Below, piece by piece: positions 8,889 to 16,541 of a stretch of 18,290 nucleotides of DNA. The translations under genes were made by a program, and so were the position numbers. The stretch lies in the NCBI GenBank assembly GCA_902795665.1, contig CADBMA010000032.1, positions 1 to 18,290 of the forward strand, read 5' to 3'. Numbering within the stretch: the first letter of the stretch is position 1; each line of letters begins with the position of its first letter. The DNA comes from an uncultured Rhodospirillales bacterium (GTDB taxonomy: Bacteria > Pseudomonadota > Alphaproteobacteria > RF32 > CAG-239). The notes under the pieces are model-generated. The model saw nothing but the letters and a program-made list of their open reading frames with translations. It made no database searches and had not been told where the DNA came from.

Positions 8889-9251
8889 ATGGCTAATAAT
8901 TATCAACGCGGCGATAAGGATACCCGTCCGTGGGGATCTTGGGAGGTTATTGATTGCGGTGAAACTTTTTGCGTTAAGCACATTGTGGTAACACCGGGGG
9001 GTAAATTATCATTGCAGTTGCATCATCATCGTGCCGAACATTGGATTATTGTGAAAGGAACGGCGCTGGTAACACTTGGCGATGAAATATTGACCAAGCA
9101 TAGTGATGAACATGTTTTTATTCCGGTTGAAACCAAGCATCGTATCGCCAATGAATCTACCGAAAATATTGAGTTTATTGAAGTTCAGGTCGGTGACGAG
9201 TTAGATGAAAATGATATTGTGCGTATTGAAGATATTTACAATCGTGTCTGA
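8889..9251 (+). CDS. Single-domain cupin, mannose-6-phosphate isomerase type II family
   Basis: A 120-residue cupin corresponding to the C-terminal phosphomannose isomerase domain of bifunctional mannose-1-phosphate guanylyltransferases (MannoseP_isomer type). The opening DTRPWGSWEVID and the metal-binding cupin motif LSLQLHHHRAEHWIIVKGTALVTLGDE are characteristic, followed by the second cupin motif around VFIPVETKHRIAN. No nucleotidyltransferase domain precedes it, so the domain stands alone. A role in interconverting mannose-6-P and fructose-6-P for GDP-sugar or LPS/capsule supply is plausible but inferred. I chose the ATG at 8889, eight bases after AAGGAG (8876-8881), over an in-frame ATG at 8823 that lacks an RBS. 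It lies 22 bp upstream of the DEAD-like gene, probably co-transcribed. Confidence 0.85.
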   Translation: MANNYQRGDKDTRPWGSWEVIDCGETFCVKHIVVTPGGKLSLQLHHHRAEHWIIVKGTALVTLGDEILTKHSDEHVFIPVETKHRIANESTENIEFIEVQVGDELDENDIVRIEDIYNRV

Positions 9252-9273
9252 TTTATAATTTGAGGAAAATAAA

Positions 9274-10020
9274 ATGAATTTTTTAGATTTGGGTTTGAGT
9301 GAGAAGACGGTCCGCGCTATCAATGAAAGCGGAATTGTTACACCTACAACCGTACAAATTGACGTAATTCCGGCTATTTTGGAAGGTAAGGACGTTTTTA
9401 CAATTGCTCCCGGAGCTTGCGGCAAGACAATATCTTATGTTTTGCCACTGATTGATATTATCAGTCGCAACGATGGCACCAATATTTTGGTGATGACTTC
9501 TGATGCTGCAAAATCGGTGGTTATCTCTGATACCTTTGCATTACTAAATCGTTTTCATGAGGAAAACGGTGATGACGCCAATGAGCATGAAGCCGAAGTT
9601 ATTATCGGATCTCCGGATTTGCTGTTAGAATTGGCCGAAGAGAAACGTGTCGATTTTTCAAAAATTAATATTTTAGTGGTTGATGATATAAATTTAATTA
9701 AGAAAAATAAACAAATTGCCAATATGGAAAAAATATTGGAAATGCTTCCGGCCGAAAAGCAAAATATTGTGTACACAAATCGTCGTTCACGCGAAACCAA
9801 AGATATTTTGGATAAAATTCTAAAATCACCTCAAGAAATTAAAGTTGATAAGAATAAAGAGTGTGAAGCAAAATCTGCTCCTGTTTCAAATGTTAAAAAT
9901 GCATCCTGCGATATAATTGATAACGAAGCTGTCGATTTGGTTAAAAAACACAATACTTTTAAAGGAAAAACTCCTCGCTTTTTGCTTTTGTTGGGCAATA
10001 TCGCCAAAAATGAGGAATAA
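9274..10020 (+). CDS. DEAD-box-derived single RecA-domain protein, degenerate motifs
   Basis: A 248-residue protein clearly related to the N-terminal half of DEAD-box RNA helicases. F3 plus TPTTVQ (23-28) match the Q-motif, and GKDV (38-41) leads into a Walker A region. The motifs have drifted: motif I is APGACGKT (45-52; GKT kept), motif Ia (PTRELA) is absent, Ib TPGR is SPDL (113-116), DEAD is DDIN (137-140; general-base Glu lost) and SAT is TNR (168-170). The second RecA domain (motifs IV-VI) is missing. A Lys-rich tail of about 60 residues follows instead, ending FLLLLGNIAKNEE. The frame is intact, with an RBS (GAGGAA) and a terminator about 100 bp downstream. Nucleotide binding is conceivable; helicase activity is unlikely. 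Its role is unknown; RNA or partner binding is only a guess. Confidence 0.8.
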   Translation: MNFLDLGLSEKTVRAINESGIVTPTTVQIDVIPAILEGKDVFTIAPGACGKTISYVLPLIDIISRNDGTNILVMTSDAAKSVVISDTFALLNRFHEENGDDANEHEAEVIIGSPDLLLELAEEKRVDFSKINILVVDDINLIKKNKQIANMEKILEMLPAEKQNIVYTNRRSRETKDILDKILKSPQEIKVDKNKECEAKSAPVSNVKNASCDIIDNEAVDLVKKHNTFKGKTPRFLLLLGNIAKNEE

Positions 10021-10031
10021 AAAAATAGATA

Positions 10032-10060
10032 TTGACATTTTTGAAAATATTCTATATATG
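10032..10060 (+). promoter_or_regulatory. Orphan promoter in convergent gap, candidate small-RNA promoter
   Basis: A perfect -35 box TTGACA (10032-10037) is followed after 17 bp by TATATG (10055-10060). No plus-strand gene lies downstream: fabZ beyond it is on the other strand. The next element is the terminator ending at 10148, so a transcript would be about 80 bases. Chance occurrence in AT-rich DNA is possible. Confidence 0.4.
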
Positions 10061-10066
10061 TTGGTG

Positions 10067-10150
10067 ATGTATTGATTAGTTAGTTATTTAATCAGTCATT
10101 AACTCCTTTCATTAAAATAAAAAAATCCGATTTTTATCGGATTTTTTTAT
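10067..10150 (+). ncRNA. Putative small RNA between orphan promoter and terminator
   Basis: If the promoter at 10032-10060 fires, RNA would run from about 10067 to the T-run ending near 10148. No open frame longer than a few codons fits. The 5' part can form a weak stem (GATTA near 10074 with TAATC near 10089), and the 3' end is an intrinsic terminator with a U-tract. The start is estimated from promoter spacing. The alternative is simply the 3' UTR of the DEAD-like gene. Confidence 0.25.
10119..10148. terminator. Bidirectional intrinsic terminator between convergent genes
   Basis: Arms 10119-10131 and 10136-10148 are perfectly complementary over 13 bp (core ATCCGAT / ATCGGAT flanked by seven A and seven T) around a TTTT loop. 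The A-run on one side and T-run on the other give a U-tract in both directions. It can therefore end the cupin/DEAD-like transcript on the plus strand and the pyrH-to-fabZ operon on the minus strand, whose last stop codon is 28 bp away. Confidence 0.88.
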
Positions 10151-10175
10151 TTTTCAGATACATCACTTTGTGATT

Positions 10176-10619
10176 TTATAAAATCATTGCCGTAAATTCA
10201 GCTTCTGATACCACTTTATCGTCGACCATACTCTGCCCCTTAAAAACATAGACATTGCGACGAGCTTGCACTTTTTCAACATGCATTTTTAATTGATCAC
10301 CGGGCTTAACAGGTTTGCGGAATTTTACCTTATCAATTGACATAAACAGCACATTAGGTGTTTTTTCCATGCCTTCAGCAGCGGCGTTCACTAGCGCACC
10401 TGCGGTCTGTGCCATGGCTTCAATCTGTAACACTCCGGGCATCACCGGATTGTTCGGAAAATGTCCTTGAAAAAATTCCTCATTCATTGTGACATTTTTG
10501 GTACCAATACCTTTCTCGCCGGCTATTTCGACCTCCAAACGATCGAGCAGCAGAAAAGGATAGCGGTGCGGTAAAAGCTTCATTATATCTTCAATATAGT
10601 AAATTTTGTTTTCTGACAT
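10176..10619 (-). CDS. fabZ: 3-hydroxyacyl-ACP dehydratase FabZ
   Basis: Hot-dog-fold dehydratase of type II fatty acid synthesis, converting 3-hydroxyacyl-ACP to trans-2-enoyl-ACP. It draws on the same 3-hydroxyacyl-ACP pool that LpxD uses. Of 147 residues, the catalytic His53 lies in FQGHFPNNPVMPG and Glu67 in LQIEAMAQ; the N-terminal LLPHRYPFLLLDR is diagnostic of FabZ rather than FabA. I chose the ATG at 10617-10619 over the ATG at 10623-10625, because the AAGGA Shine-Dalgarno abuts the outer ATG but is six bases from the inner one. It sits 9 bp after lpxD and is the last gene of the operon before the terminator. In many Proteobacteria lpxA follows, but not here. Confidence 0.96.
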   Translation of the reverse strand: MSENKIYYIEDIMKLLPHRYPFLLLDRLEVEIAGEKGIGTKNVTMNEEFFQGHFPNNPVMPGVLQIEAMAQTAGALVNAAAEGMEKTPNVLFMSIDKVKFRKPVKPGDQLKMHVEKVQARRNVYVFKGQSMVDDKVVSEAEFTAMIL

Positions 10620-10628
10620 GGTCATTCC

Positions 10629-11642
10629 TTATTTTTTTGAATTTTTTTGTAAAAATGAGACTTGGCGCATAAAATCTTTGAATGGAACAGCCGGAGCTCC
10701 CATAACAACACTACCTGCCTCGATATCACGCATCACGCCGGATTGGGCTGCAACCTGAGCTCCGCTGCCAACCGTCAAGTGATCGGCAAATCCGGTTTGA
10801 CCGCCGCATACCACATAATCACCGAATGTGCAGCTTCCGGCAATTCCGGTCTGTGATACAATAACGCAGCCGCGTCCAAGCTTGTCATTATGAGCAATTT
10901 GCACCAAATTATCAACTCGACAGCCGTCGCCAATAACCGTATCTCCCAAAGCCCCGCGATCAATACAAGAACAAGATCCAATTTCAATATCATTGCCCAT
11001 AATTACACGTCCAAGCTGCAGAATGCGTTTATGAACTCCGTTAATTGTTTCAAAGCCAAAGCCATCCTGACCAATGCGCGCACCATTATATATGTAGCAA
11101 TTATTTCCCATAATTGTATAGGCAATATAGCTATGTGCTCCCAAGCGGCAATTGTCACCAATTACACAACCGTCACCAACAATAGCAAACGGCTCAACAA
11201 CTGTATTTTTGCCGATTTTGACATTAGCGCCAATAACGGCATAGTCGGCCACGGAACAGCCCTCGCCTAATGAGGCTGTCGGATGAATTTTAGCGGTAGA
11301 TGCAATGCCTGCGGAGGGGCGTTTTTCTGCATACATAGCTTCTTTTAGCTTGAGAGCAGCTAATTTGGGATCTGCAGCAGTTAAGATAACAACTCCGTCG
11401 GCAACAAAAGGAGCCAACTCCGCTGTTGTAATGCAGGCGGTTGCTTTTATCTCTGCCCCTTGTGCTTTCTTCTTGCGATCATAGAAAAAGCATATTTCAT
11501 GATCGCCGGCAGCAGAAAGCGTGTTGATATCACTAATTGATACATTTTCTGCACCTATGGTTTGGAGCTCGGCATCACATATTTCGGCTATCTGCGAAAC
11601 GCTCAAGGCTCCATTATGAATAAAAAATCTTGTATCTACCAT
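10629..11642 (-). CDS. lpxD: UDP-3-O-(3-hydroxyacyl)glucosamine N-acyltransferase LpxD
   Basis: Third step of lipid A synthesis: transfers a 3-hydroxyacyl chain from ACP to the 2-amino group of UDP-3-O-acylglucosamine in the cytosol. Its 337 residues comprise an N-terminal uridine-binding domain (about 1-105), then a left-handed beta-helix of hexapeptide repeats (about 112-310), with the catalytic His251 in DNLVQIAHND and the preceding RIGQDGFGF typical of LpxD. A C-terminal helix carries FLQKNSKK. The RBS AAGGAGG lies six bases before the ATG. The gene follows bamA by 11 bp and precedes fabZ by 9 bp. It shows the cell makes at least the early lipid A intermediates, and so has an LPS-type outer membrane. 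Confidence 0.97.
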   Translation of the reverse strand: MVDTRFFIHNGALSVSQIAEICDAELQTIGAENVSISDINTLSAAGDHEICFFYDRKKKAQGAEIKATACITTAELAPFVADGVVILTAADPKLAALKLKEAMYAEKRPSAGIASTAKIHPTASLGEGCSVADYAVIGANVKIGKNTVVEPFAIVGDGCVIGDNCRLGAHSYIAYTIMGNNCYIYNGARIGQDGFGFETINGVHKRILQLGRVIMGNDIEIGSCSCIDRGALGDTVIGDGCRVDNLVQIAHNDKLGRGCVIVSQTGIAGSCTFGDYVVCGGQTGFADHLTVGSGAQVAAQSGVMRDIEAGSVVMGAPAVPFKDFMRQVSFLQKNSKK

Positions 11643-11653
11643 AAAACGCCTCC

Positions 11654-13909
11654 TTACAATCTTGCTCCGAAGTTAAGTCTGAACACTTCGGTTTCGTCGT
11701 AGTCTTCTTTGACTACAGGGAAGCCAAAGTCAATGTCGATTTTACCCATCGGTGACAACCAAGTAAAACCAAAACCTATAGAAACACGAGCTTTTGATGA
11801 ATATTCAACAATATCATAGCTGACATTATCCGGTTTGCCCAAAGTACCGATATCGGCAAAGGTGCGTCCCTTAATACCAACTTCATCCAATCCGATTGGG
11901 AATATCAGTTCGGTACCGCCGTACACCATCCAGTTTCCGCCCAAGGCATCTTTGGTATATTTATCACGAGCGCCGATACCAGATGAGTCAAATCCGCGCA
12001 TGGTTGATCCACCCAGAAAATATCTTTGTCCAAGTCGAACATCTTCATGACCATATCCGGTGACATATCCACCATTTGCAAATAATTTCAAAGTAAAATC
12101 TTCAAAAAATGTGTAGTAGAAATATGACTTGGCGTCAAAACGCAGATATTTGTCATCGCCGCCGGCACCGGAAACATCGTTTCCAAAGGATAGATAATAG
12201 CCGTCTTTGGGATCAATTGCGCTGTCGCGGCGATCATAAACCAAAGTTTGACCAAATGACGAATCGACAAACTTGCCCTCTTCGCGTTTGATATAAATTG
12301 AAGAGTGTTTGCTGACGTGGTCAATTTCATCTTGTTTTAAGGTATAGCGAACTGATTGCGAAAGATTGTCGGTATATCTCCAGCCAAAACGCAGACGTCC
12401 GCCTGTAACGGTTTGATCATATGACGACTCGTCCTGATAATCTGTTTCGGTACGGAACAAATCAATACCTGCACTCATTGGCAATCCTAAGAAATATGGC
12501 TCAGTAAAGTTAATATTATAATCTTGTTCACGCTGTGAAATACCAACATCTAACCCCAACTGCTGACCTTTACCGCGGAAGTTATTTTCGGTGATACCGG
12601 CACGCACCAAAGCACCGTTAACCGTAGAATAGCCGACACCGACATTAAAATATCCGGTAGATTTTTCGGTTACGTCGACATTGATATCGGCACGACTTGG
12701 ATCGTTGGTCGGAGAAGTTTGAATATCGACCTTGCTGAAGTAGTTAAGATTTTCAATATTACGGCGTGAAGCTCTGATTTTGGCGGCGTTAAAGGCATCG
12801 CCTTCGCTAAGTCTGAACTCACGACGGATAACCTCATCGTAAGTACGATTGTTACCGGTAATATTGATTTGATTTACAAAAATGCGTGCCCCTTCGCGAA
12901 TTTGGAAAGTAATATCCATCGTGCCGTCGGCCATATTTTTGTGTAATACCGGCTCAACCTCAACAAATGCAAAACCTTTTTTGCCAAGTTCTTCGGTCAG
13001 GGCATATACGCTTTTTTCAACTTTTTCAGAGTTATACCAATCTCCGGATTCAATTTCTAATTCTTTTTTCAGTTTTTCGATATCAACATCGCCAATGCTG
13101 GATTTTATGTTAATGTTATTAATTTTATAACGTTGTCCTTCTTCAAGCACCATAGTAATAATGAACGACTCGTTATCGGGACTAAGTTCTGCAACGGCAG
13201 AAATAACGCGAAAATCAGCATATCCGCGTTTCAGATAAAAGCGGCGCAATAATTCTTTATCATAGTTAGTTTTTTCAGGATCATAATTTTCTGATGATGA
13301 GAAAATGCGCCACCACCGAGTTTCGCGGCTTAAAATTTCGTCTTGTAAATCACTATCAGAGTAGTGTTTATTGCCGACAAAATTAATTTTGGTAATTTTT
13401 GCCAAAGGTCCTTCATTAATTTCATAAATCAAATCGACACGATTTTGATCACGCTCAATAACTTTAGGCTCAACAACAGCTGCATAACGCCCCACTCTTT
13501 TATAAATGTTCAAGATACGTTTGGTATCTTCTTGAACTTTGGCTACGCTGTATATAGAACGAGGAGCGAGTTGAACCTCGCTTTCCAGCATTTTGTCATC
13601 AATTTTGTCGTTGCCGTCAAAAAAGCGCTTATTTACAATCGGATTTTCTTTAACATCGATATTGAGCATATTGCCTTGCATATTAAACTTCACATCGGAG
13701 AACAATCCTGTTGTATAAAGCTTTTTGAAAGCATCGTTTAACTCATCTTCCGAAACATTGCTGTCTGGGGCAATATTAACGTACGAGAGCACGGTCTCAC
13801 GCTCGACTCGCTGCAGACCGTTAACATTTATTCCATCAACCTGAACGGCCCAAGCGCTGTTCATGGTCATAATTCCTGACAATAATGCTGCCATATATAC
13901 TTTTTTCAT
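11654..13909 (-). CDS. bamA: Outer membrane protein assembly factor BamA
   Basis: Core of the BAM complex, which inserts beta-barrel proteins into the outer membrane. Its 751 residues start with a signal peptide cleaved after Ala21 (SAWA), then five POTRA domains spanning roughly 22-418, and a C-terminal 16-strand barrel. The loop-6 signature is MRGF in GGSTMRGFDSSG, matching the family (V/M)RGF motif. The last strand ends VFRLNFGARL: the final residue is Leu (TTG), where outer-membrane barrels usually end in Phe or Trp. RBS GAGGA is upstream. The gene is 15 bp after rseP and 11 bp before lpxD. No skp/ompH gene separates bamA and lpxD. Confidence 0.96.
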   Translation of the reverse strand: MKKVYMAALLSGIMTMNSAWAVQVDGINVNGLQRVERETVLSYVNIAPDSNVSEDELNDAFKKLYTTGLFSDVKFNMQGNMLNIDVKENPIVNKRFFDGNDKIDDKMLESEVQLAPRSIYSVAKVQEDTKRILNIYKRVGRYAAVVEPKVIERDQNRVDLIYEINEGPLAKITKINFVGNKHYSDSDLQDEILSRETRWWRIFSSSENYDPEKTNYDKELLRRFYLKRGYADFRVISAVAELSPDNESFIITMVLEEGQRYKINNINIKSSIGDVDIEKLKKELEIESGDWYNSEKVEKSVYALTEELGKKGFAFVEVEPVLHKNMADGTMDITFQIREGARIFVNQINITGNNRTYDEVIRREFRLSEGDAFNAAKIRASRRNIENLNYFSKVDIQTSPTNDPSRADINVDVTEKSTGYFNVGVGYSTVNGALVRAGITENNFRGKGQQLGLDVGISQREQDYNINFTEPYFLGLPMSAGIDLFRTETDYQDESSYDQTVTGGRLRFGWRYTDNLSQSVRYTLKQDEIDHVSKHSSIYIKREEGKFVDSSFGQTLVYDRRDSAIDPKDGYYLSFGNDVSGAGGDDKYLRFDAKSYFYYTFFEDFTLKLFANGGYVTGYGHEDVRLGQRYFLGGSTMRGFDSSGIGARDKYTKDALGGNWMVYGGTELIFPIGLDEVGIKGRTFADIGTLGKPDNVSYDIVEYSSKARVSIGFGFTWLSPMGKIDIDFGFPVVKEDYDETEVFRLNFGARL

Positions 13910-13924
13910 TATAATATCCTCATT

Positions 13925-15049
13925 CTACATAAACCAACGTTTAAATAAGTGCGAAATATCATTCCAAGTTGCAAAAATCATCAATGCTAATAGCAATGCA
14001 AATCCGCATTTGAACAGAAAATTCTTCAATTTTTCGTTAATTTCGCGTCTTGTAATAATTTCAATTACAAAGATAACCACGTGACCGCCATCCAAAACCG
14101 GTATCGGAAAGAGATTAATCAATCCCAAGTTGATGGATAATAAGGCCATGAAGGCAATAAAGTCAATTAGACCTTGTTTTTTGGAAATATCGCCTGACAT
14201 TTCGGCGATGCGGATAATTCCGCCCAAGTCTTCGGTACCGCGCTGACCGGTAATCATTTGATGAACACCGCGCAGTGTGCCGATGGTTATTCTCCATGTT
14301 TCATATCCTGCCTCAGCAAAGGCATTCCACGGAGAAAGCTTGTTTTGGTCAAGCTCAATTGATGACTGAGATTTTATGCCTAACATCGGACGGCGTGTTT
14401 TGGTGCCGTTTTCCTCAACCTCAATTTCTTTTAACTCGACATTGATATTTAATATCTCATCGCCGCGTTGTAATTTTACATCGACGTTTTTGCCGACAGT
14501 CAAGGCTACTTCGGTGCTGATATCCGTAAAAGTTTTGATTTTGTTGCCATTGACTTCCAGAATGCGGTCTCCGGACTGAATGCCGGCAACAGATGCCGCA
14601 CCGTCCGGCATGACTTCACCAACCACAGGAGGAAAAGTAAACTTGCCGATAAACATAAACATCAGAGCAAATACAACTATTGCAAAAAGATAGTTAAAGC
14701 CAGGACCACCAAGAACTATCGCCAGCTTTTTCCAAGGACTTTGGAAAGCAAAAGCTTCTCGTTTTTCTTCATCGCTCATTTCTTTCAAAGCGGCATCGTC
14801 TTCGCCGGCTGAGGCTCCGTTGGCATCACCCAAAAACTGACAATAACCACCCAAAGGAATGGCGCAGATTTTCCAGTTGGTTTGGTGTTTGTCAGTAAAA
14901 CCCCAGAGCTGTTTGCCGAAACCGATTGAAAAGTCGGTAACACGTACACCGCACCAGCGAGCAATTAAAAAATGTCCAAGTTCATGCACAAAAACTAAAA
15001 CGCCCAGAAGAAAAATGAACGGCACAACATAGTAAAAGAAGTTAAGCAT
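13925..15049 (-). CDS. rseP: RseP-type site-2 intramembrane zinc metalloprotease
   Basis: Inner-membrane S2P protease that cleaves transmembrane segments such as anti-sigma factors and signal-peptide remnants. Of 374 residues, the zinc motif HELGH is at 22-26 in the first membrane helix. A single PDZ domain runs from about residue 140 to 210 (VVGEVMPDGAASVAGIQSGD). The second catalytic motif, NLFPIPVLDGGH with Asp320, lies in a C-terminal helix, and a final hydrophobic segment ends IFATW. E. coli RseP has two PDZ domains; one is usual for many Alphaproteobacteria. No sigma or anti-sigma gene is nearby, so the substrate is unknown. It follows cdsA by 13 bp, where dxr is often found. Confidence 0.95.
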   Translation of the reverse strand: MLNFFYYVVPFIFLLGVLVFVHELGHFLIARWCGVRVTDFSIGFGKQLWGFTDKHQTNWKICAIPLGGYCQFLGDANGASAGEDDAALKEMSDEEKREAFAFQSPWKKLAIVLGGPGFNYLFAIVVFALMFMFIGKFTFPPVVGEVMPDGAASVAGIQSGDRILEVNGNKIKTFTDISTEVALTVGKNVDVKLQRGDEILNINVELKEIEVEENGTKTRRPMLGIKSQSSIELDQNKLSPWNAFAEAGYETWRITIGTLRGVHQMITGQRGTEDLGGIIRIAEMSGDISKKQGLIDFIAFMALLSINLGLINLFPIPVLDGGHVVIFVIEIITRREINEKLKNFLFKCGFALLLALMIFATWNDISHLFKRWFM

Positions 15050-15062
15050 ATTTTCCTCAATT

Positions 15063-15833
15063 TTAAAAACTAAAAATATAAATGAACATAAACAATAACG
15101 GAGCCGTAAAAATCAGACCGTCAATACGATCAAACACTCCGCCATGTCCGGGGATAATATCGCCGGAATCTTTTACACCGACGCGGCGTTTGATGGCAGA
15201 TTCAATCAAGTCGCCAATTTGTTCGGCAACTGCTAAAATGATTGCGATGATTGTAATGGTGGTATATTCTTCCCAGCCGATACCATAAGCGTAACTTCCG
15301 CTGATTGCAGCCGCAAACATCATGCCGCCGAAAAGTCCGGCCCAAGTTTTATTTGGGCTTATTTTCGGTGCCAGTTTCGGACCTCTGATGCTTGTTCCGA
15401 CAAAATAGCCGCCGATATCAACACCCCATACTACCAACAACAACCACAAAACCGTGATTGGCGAAGAAACTATCATCAGCCACATCAGTGAACCTATGCC
15501 GAGAGAAATGTATGGAACACCAAGCAGCAAAAGCCATTTGTGATCTTCTTTACGAGCTTTGACTAGCACTGCAAGCATGCAGAGAACAGACATTAAAAAG
15601 ATGCCGAACCAAGATTGCAACAATACAGCCGTTGCCATAGATATTGTATAGATTGTGGCATATATTGCCGATTTTTCTTTGGAACACATATTACTCCATT
15701 CCCAACTGACCATTGCTCCTGCAACCAAGACCAAAAGGTTGTAGTATGGAAATTCTAAGAAAATGCAGCCAATAACAACCGGAGCTAAAATCAGCGCGGT
15801 CACTGTTCTTTTAAAAAGATTACTTTTTGCCAT
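15063..15833 (-). CDS. cdsA: Phosphatidate cytidylyltransferase CdsA
   Basis: Integral membrane enzyme making CDP-diacylglycerol from phosphatidate and CTP, the precursor of the phospholipids. Several hydrophobic helices cover most of its 256 residues. The CDP-diglyceride synthase signature is complete near the C-terminus: SAIKRRVGVKDSGD followed by PGHGGVFDRIDG. The upstream SPNKTWAG motif is also typical. I chose the ATG at 15831-15833, with GGGAGA eight bases away, giving MAKSNLFKRT. A longer in-frame start at 15935 would lie deep within uppS and would add a 34-residue tail with no homologue-like features. The start overlaps the uppS stop by 14 bp, suggesting translational coupling. Confidence 0.96.
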   Translation of the reverse strand: MAKSNLFKRTVTALILAPVVIGCIFLEFPYYNLLVLVAGAMVSWEWSNMCSKEKSAIYATIYTISMATAVLLQSWFGIFLMSVLCMLAVLVKARKEDHKWLLLLGVPYISLGIGSLMWLMIVSSPITVLWLLLVVWGVDIGGYFVGTSIRGPKLAPKISPNKTWAGLFGGMMFAAAISGSYAYGIGWEEYTTITIIAIILAVAEQIGDLIESAIKRRVGVKDSGDIIPGHGGVFDRIDGLIFTAPLLFMFIYIFSF

Positions 15834-16527
15834 ATCGTCTCTCCCGAGTTTTATAGTTTTGTATAATTTTTTCCAATTCTGTACGATCAAAATCTGGCCA
15901 TAACACATCAGAAAAATATAGTTCAGAATAAGCAATCTGCCATAACAGATAATTGCTGATTCGTTGTTCTCCGCTGGTTCTTACCAACAGATCCGGATTG
16001 GGAATATCTTTGGTGTATAGATATTCTTCCAATAACTTTTCGTCAACATCTTGTGCGTTGAGCTGGCCGTCAGAAGCCAATTTGACCAAGCTGCGCACTG
16101 CAGACACAATTTCCTGCCGTGCCCCGTAACTAATTGCCATACAGAGTGTAAATTCATCATTTTCGGCGGTTTTGCGCTCAATTTCGCACATATGGTCAAC
16201 AATATCATCATCAAGCATATAGCGCTCGCCGATAAAGATAATCCGCACCTTATTTTTTTGAAGCTCATCAAGACCGGTTTTCAAATATTCGCGCAACAAG
16301 TTCATCAAGGCTTTAACTTCATCTGCACCACGATGCCAGTTCTCTGTTGAAAAAGCATAGACCGTCAGGTATTTTATACCAAGGTCTTTGGCATCGCGGC
16401 AGATTTGTTCCAAAGTTTTGGCGCCTTGACGATGTCCGACAGCAACAGGTAATCCGCGTTGCTTTGCCCAACGACGATTGCCATCCATAATGATTGCCAG
16501 ATGTTGTAGTCGATTTTCAATATCCAC
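15820..16527 (-). CDS. uppS: Undecaprenyl diphosphate synthase (cis-prenyltransferase)
   Basis: Condenses farnesyl diphosphate with IPP units to make the C55 lipid carrier for peptidoglycan and surface polysaccharides. Its 235 residues carry the family signatures: LAIIMDGNRRWAK with catalytic Asp15, GHRQGAKTL, LTVYAFSTENW and, near the C-terminus, LLVRTSGEQRISNYLLWQ followed by ELYFSDVLWPDF. The start is GTG at 16525-16527, with AGGGG about seven bases upstream; no better ATG is in frame. It follows frr by 14 bp and overlaps cdsA. Because it needs isoprenoid precursors, it bears on the missing MEP genes described in the findings. Confidence 0.96.
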   Translation of the reverse strand: MDIENRLQHLAIIMDGNRRWAKQRGLPVAVGHRQGAKTLEQICRDAKDLGIKYLTVYAFSTENWHRGADEVKALMNLLREYLKTGLDELQKNKVRIIFIGERYMLDDDIVDHMCEIERKTAENDEFTLCMAISYGARQEIVSAVRSLVKLASDGQLNAQDVDEKLLEEYLYTKDIPNPDLLVRTSGEQRISNYLLWQIAYSELYFSDVLWPDFDRTELEKIIQNYKTRERRYGKK

Positions 16528-16541
16528 GTATAATCCCCTGT

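Noticed and set aside
11643..11653. Missing skp/ompH between bamA and lpxD as an anomaly
   Set aside because: Direct bamA-lpxD adjacency occurs in several Alphaproteobacteria, so it is not unusual on its own.
15834..15935. Extended N-terminus of CdsA starting at 15935
   Set aside because: This 34-residue extension lies entirely inside uppS, has no RBS and is not family-like; the ATG at 15831-15833 has GGGAGA upstream.
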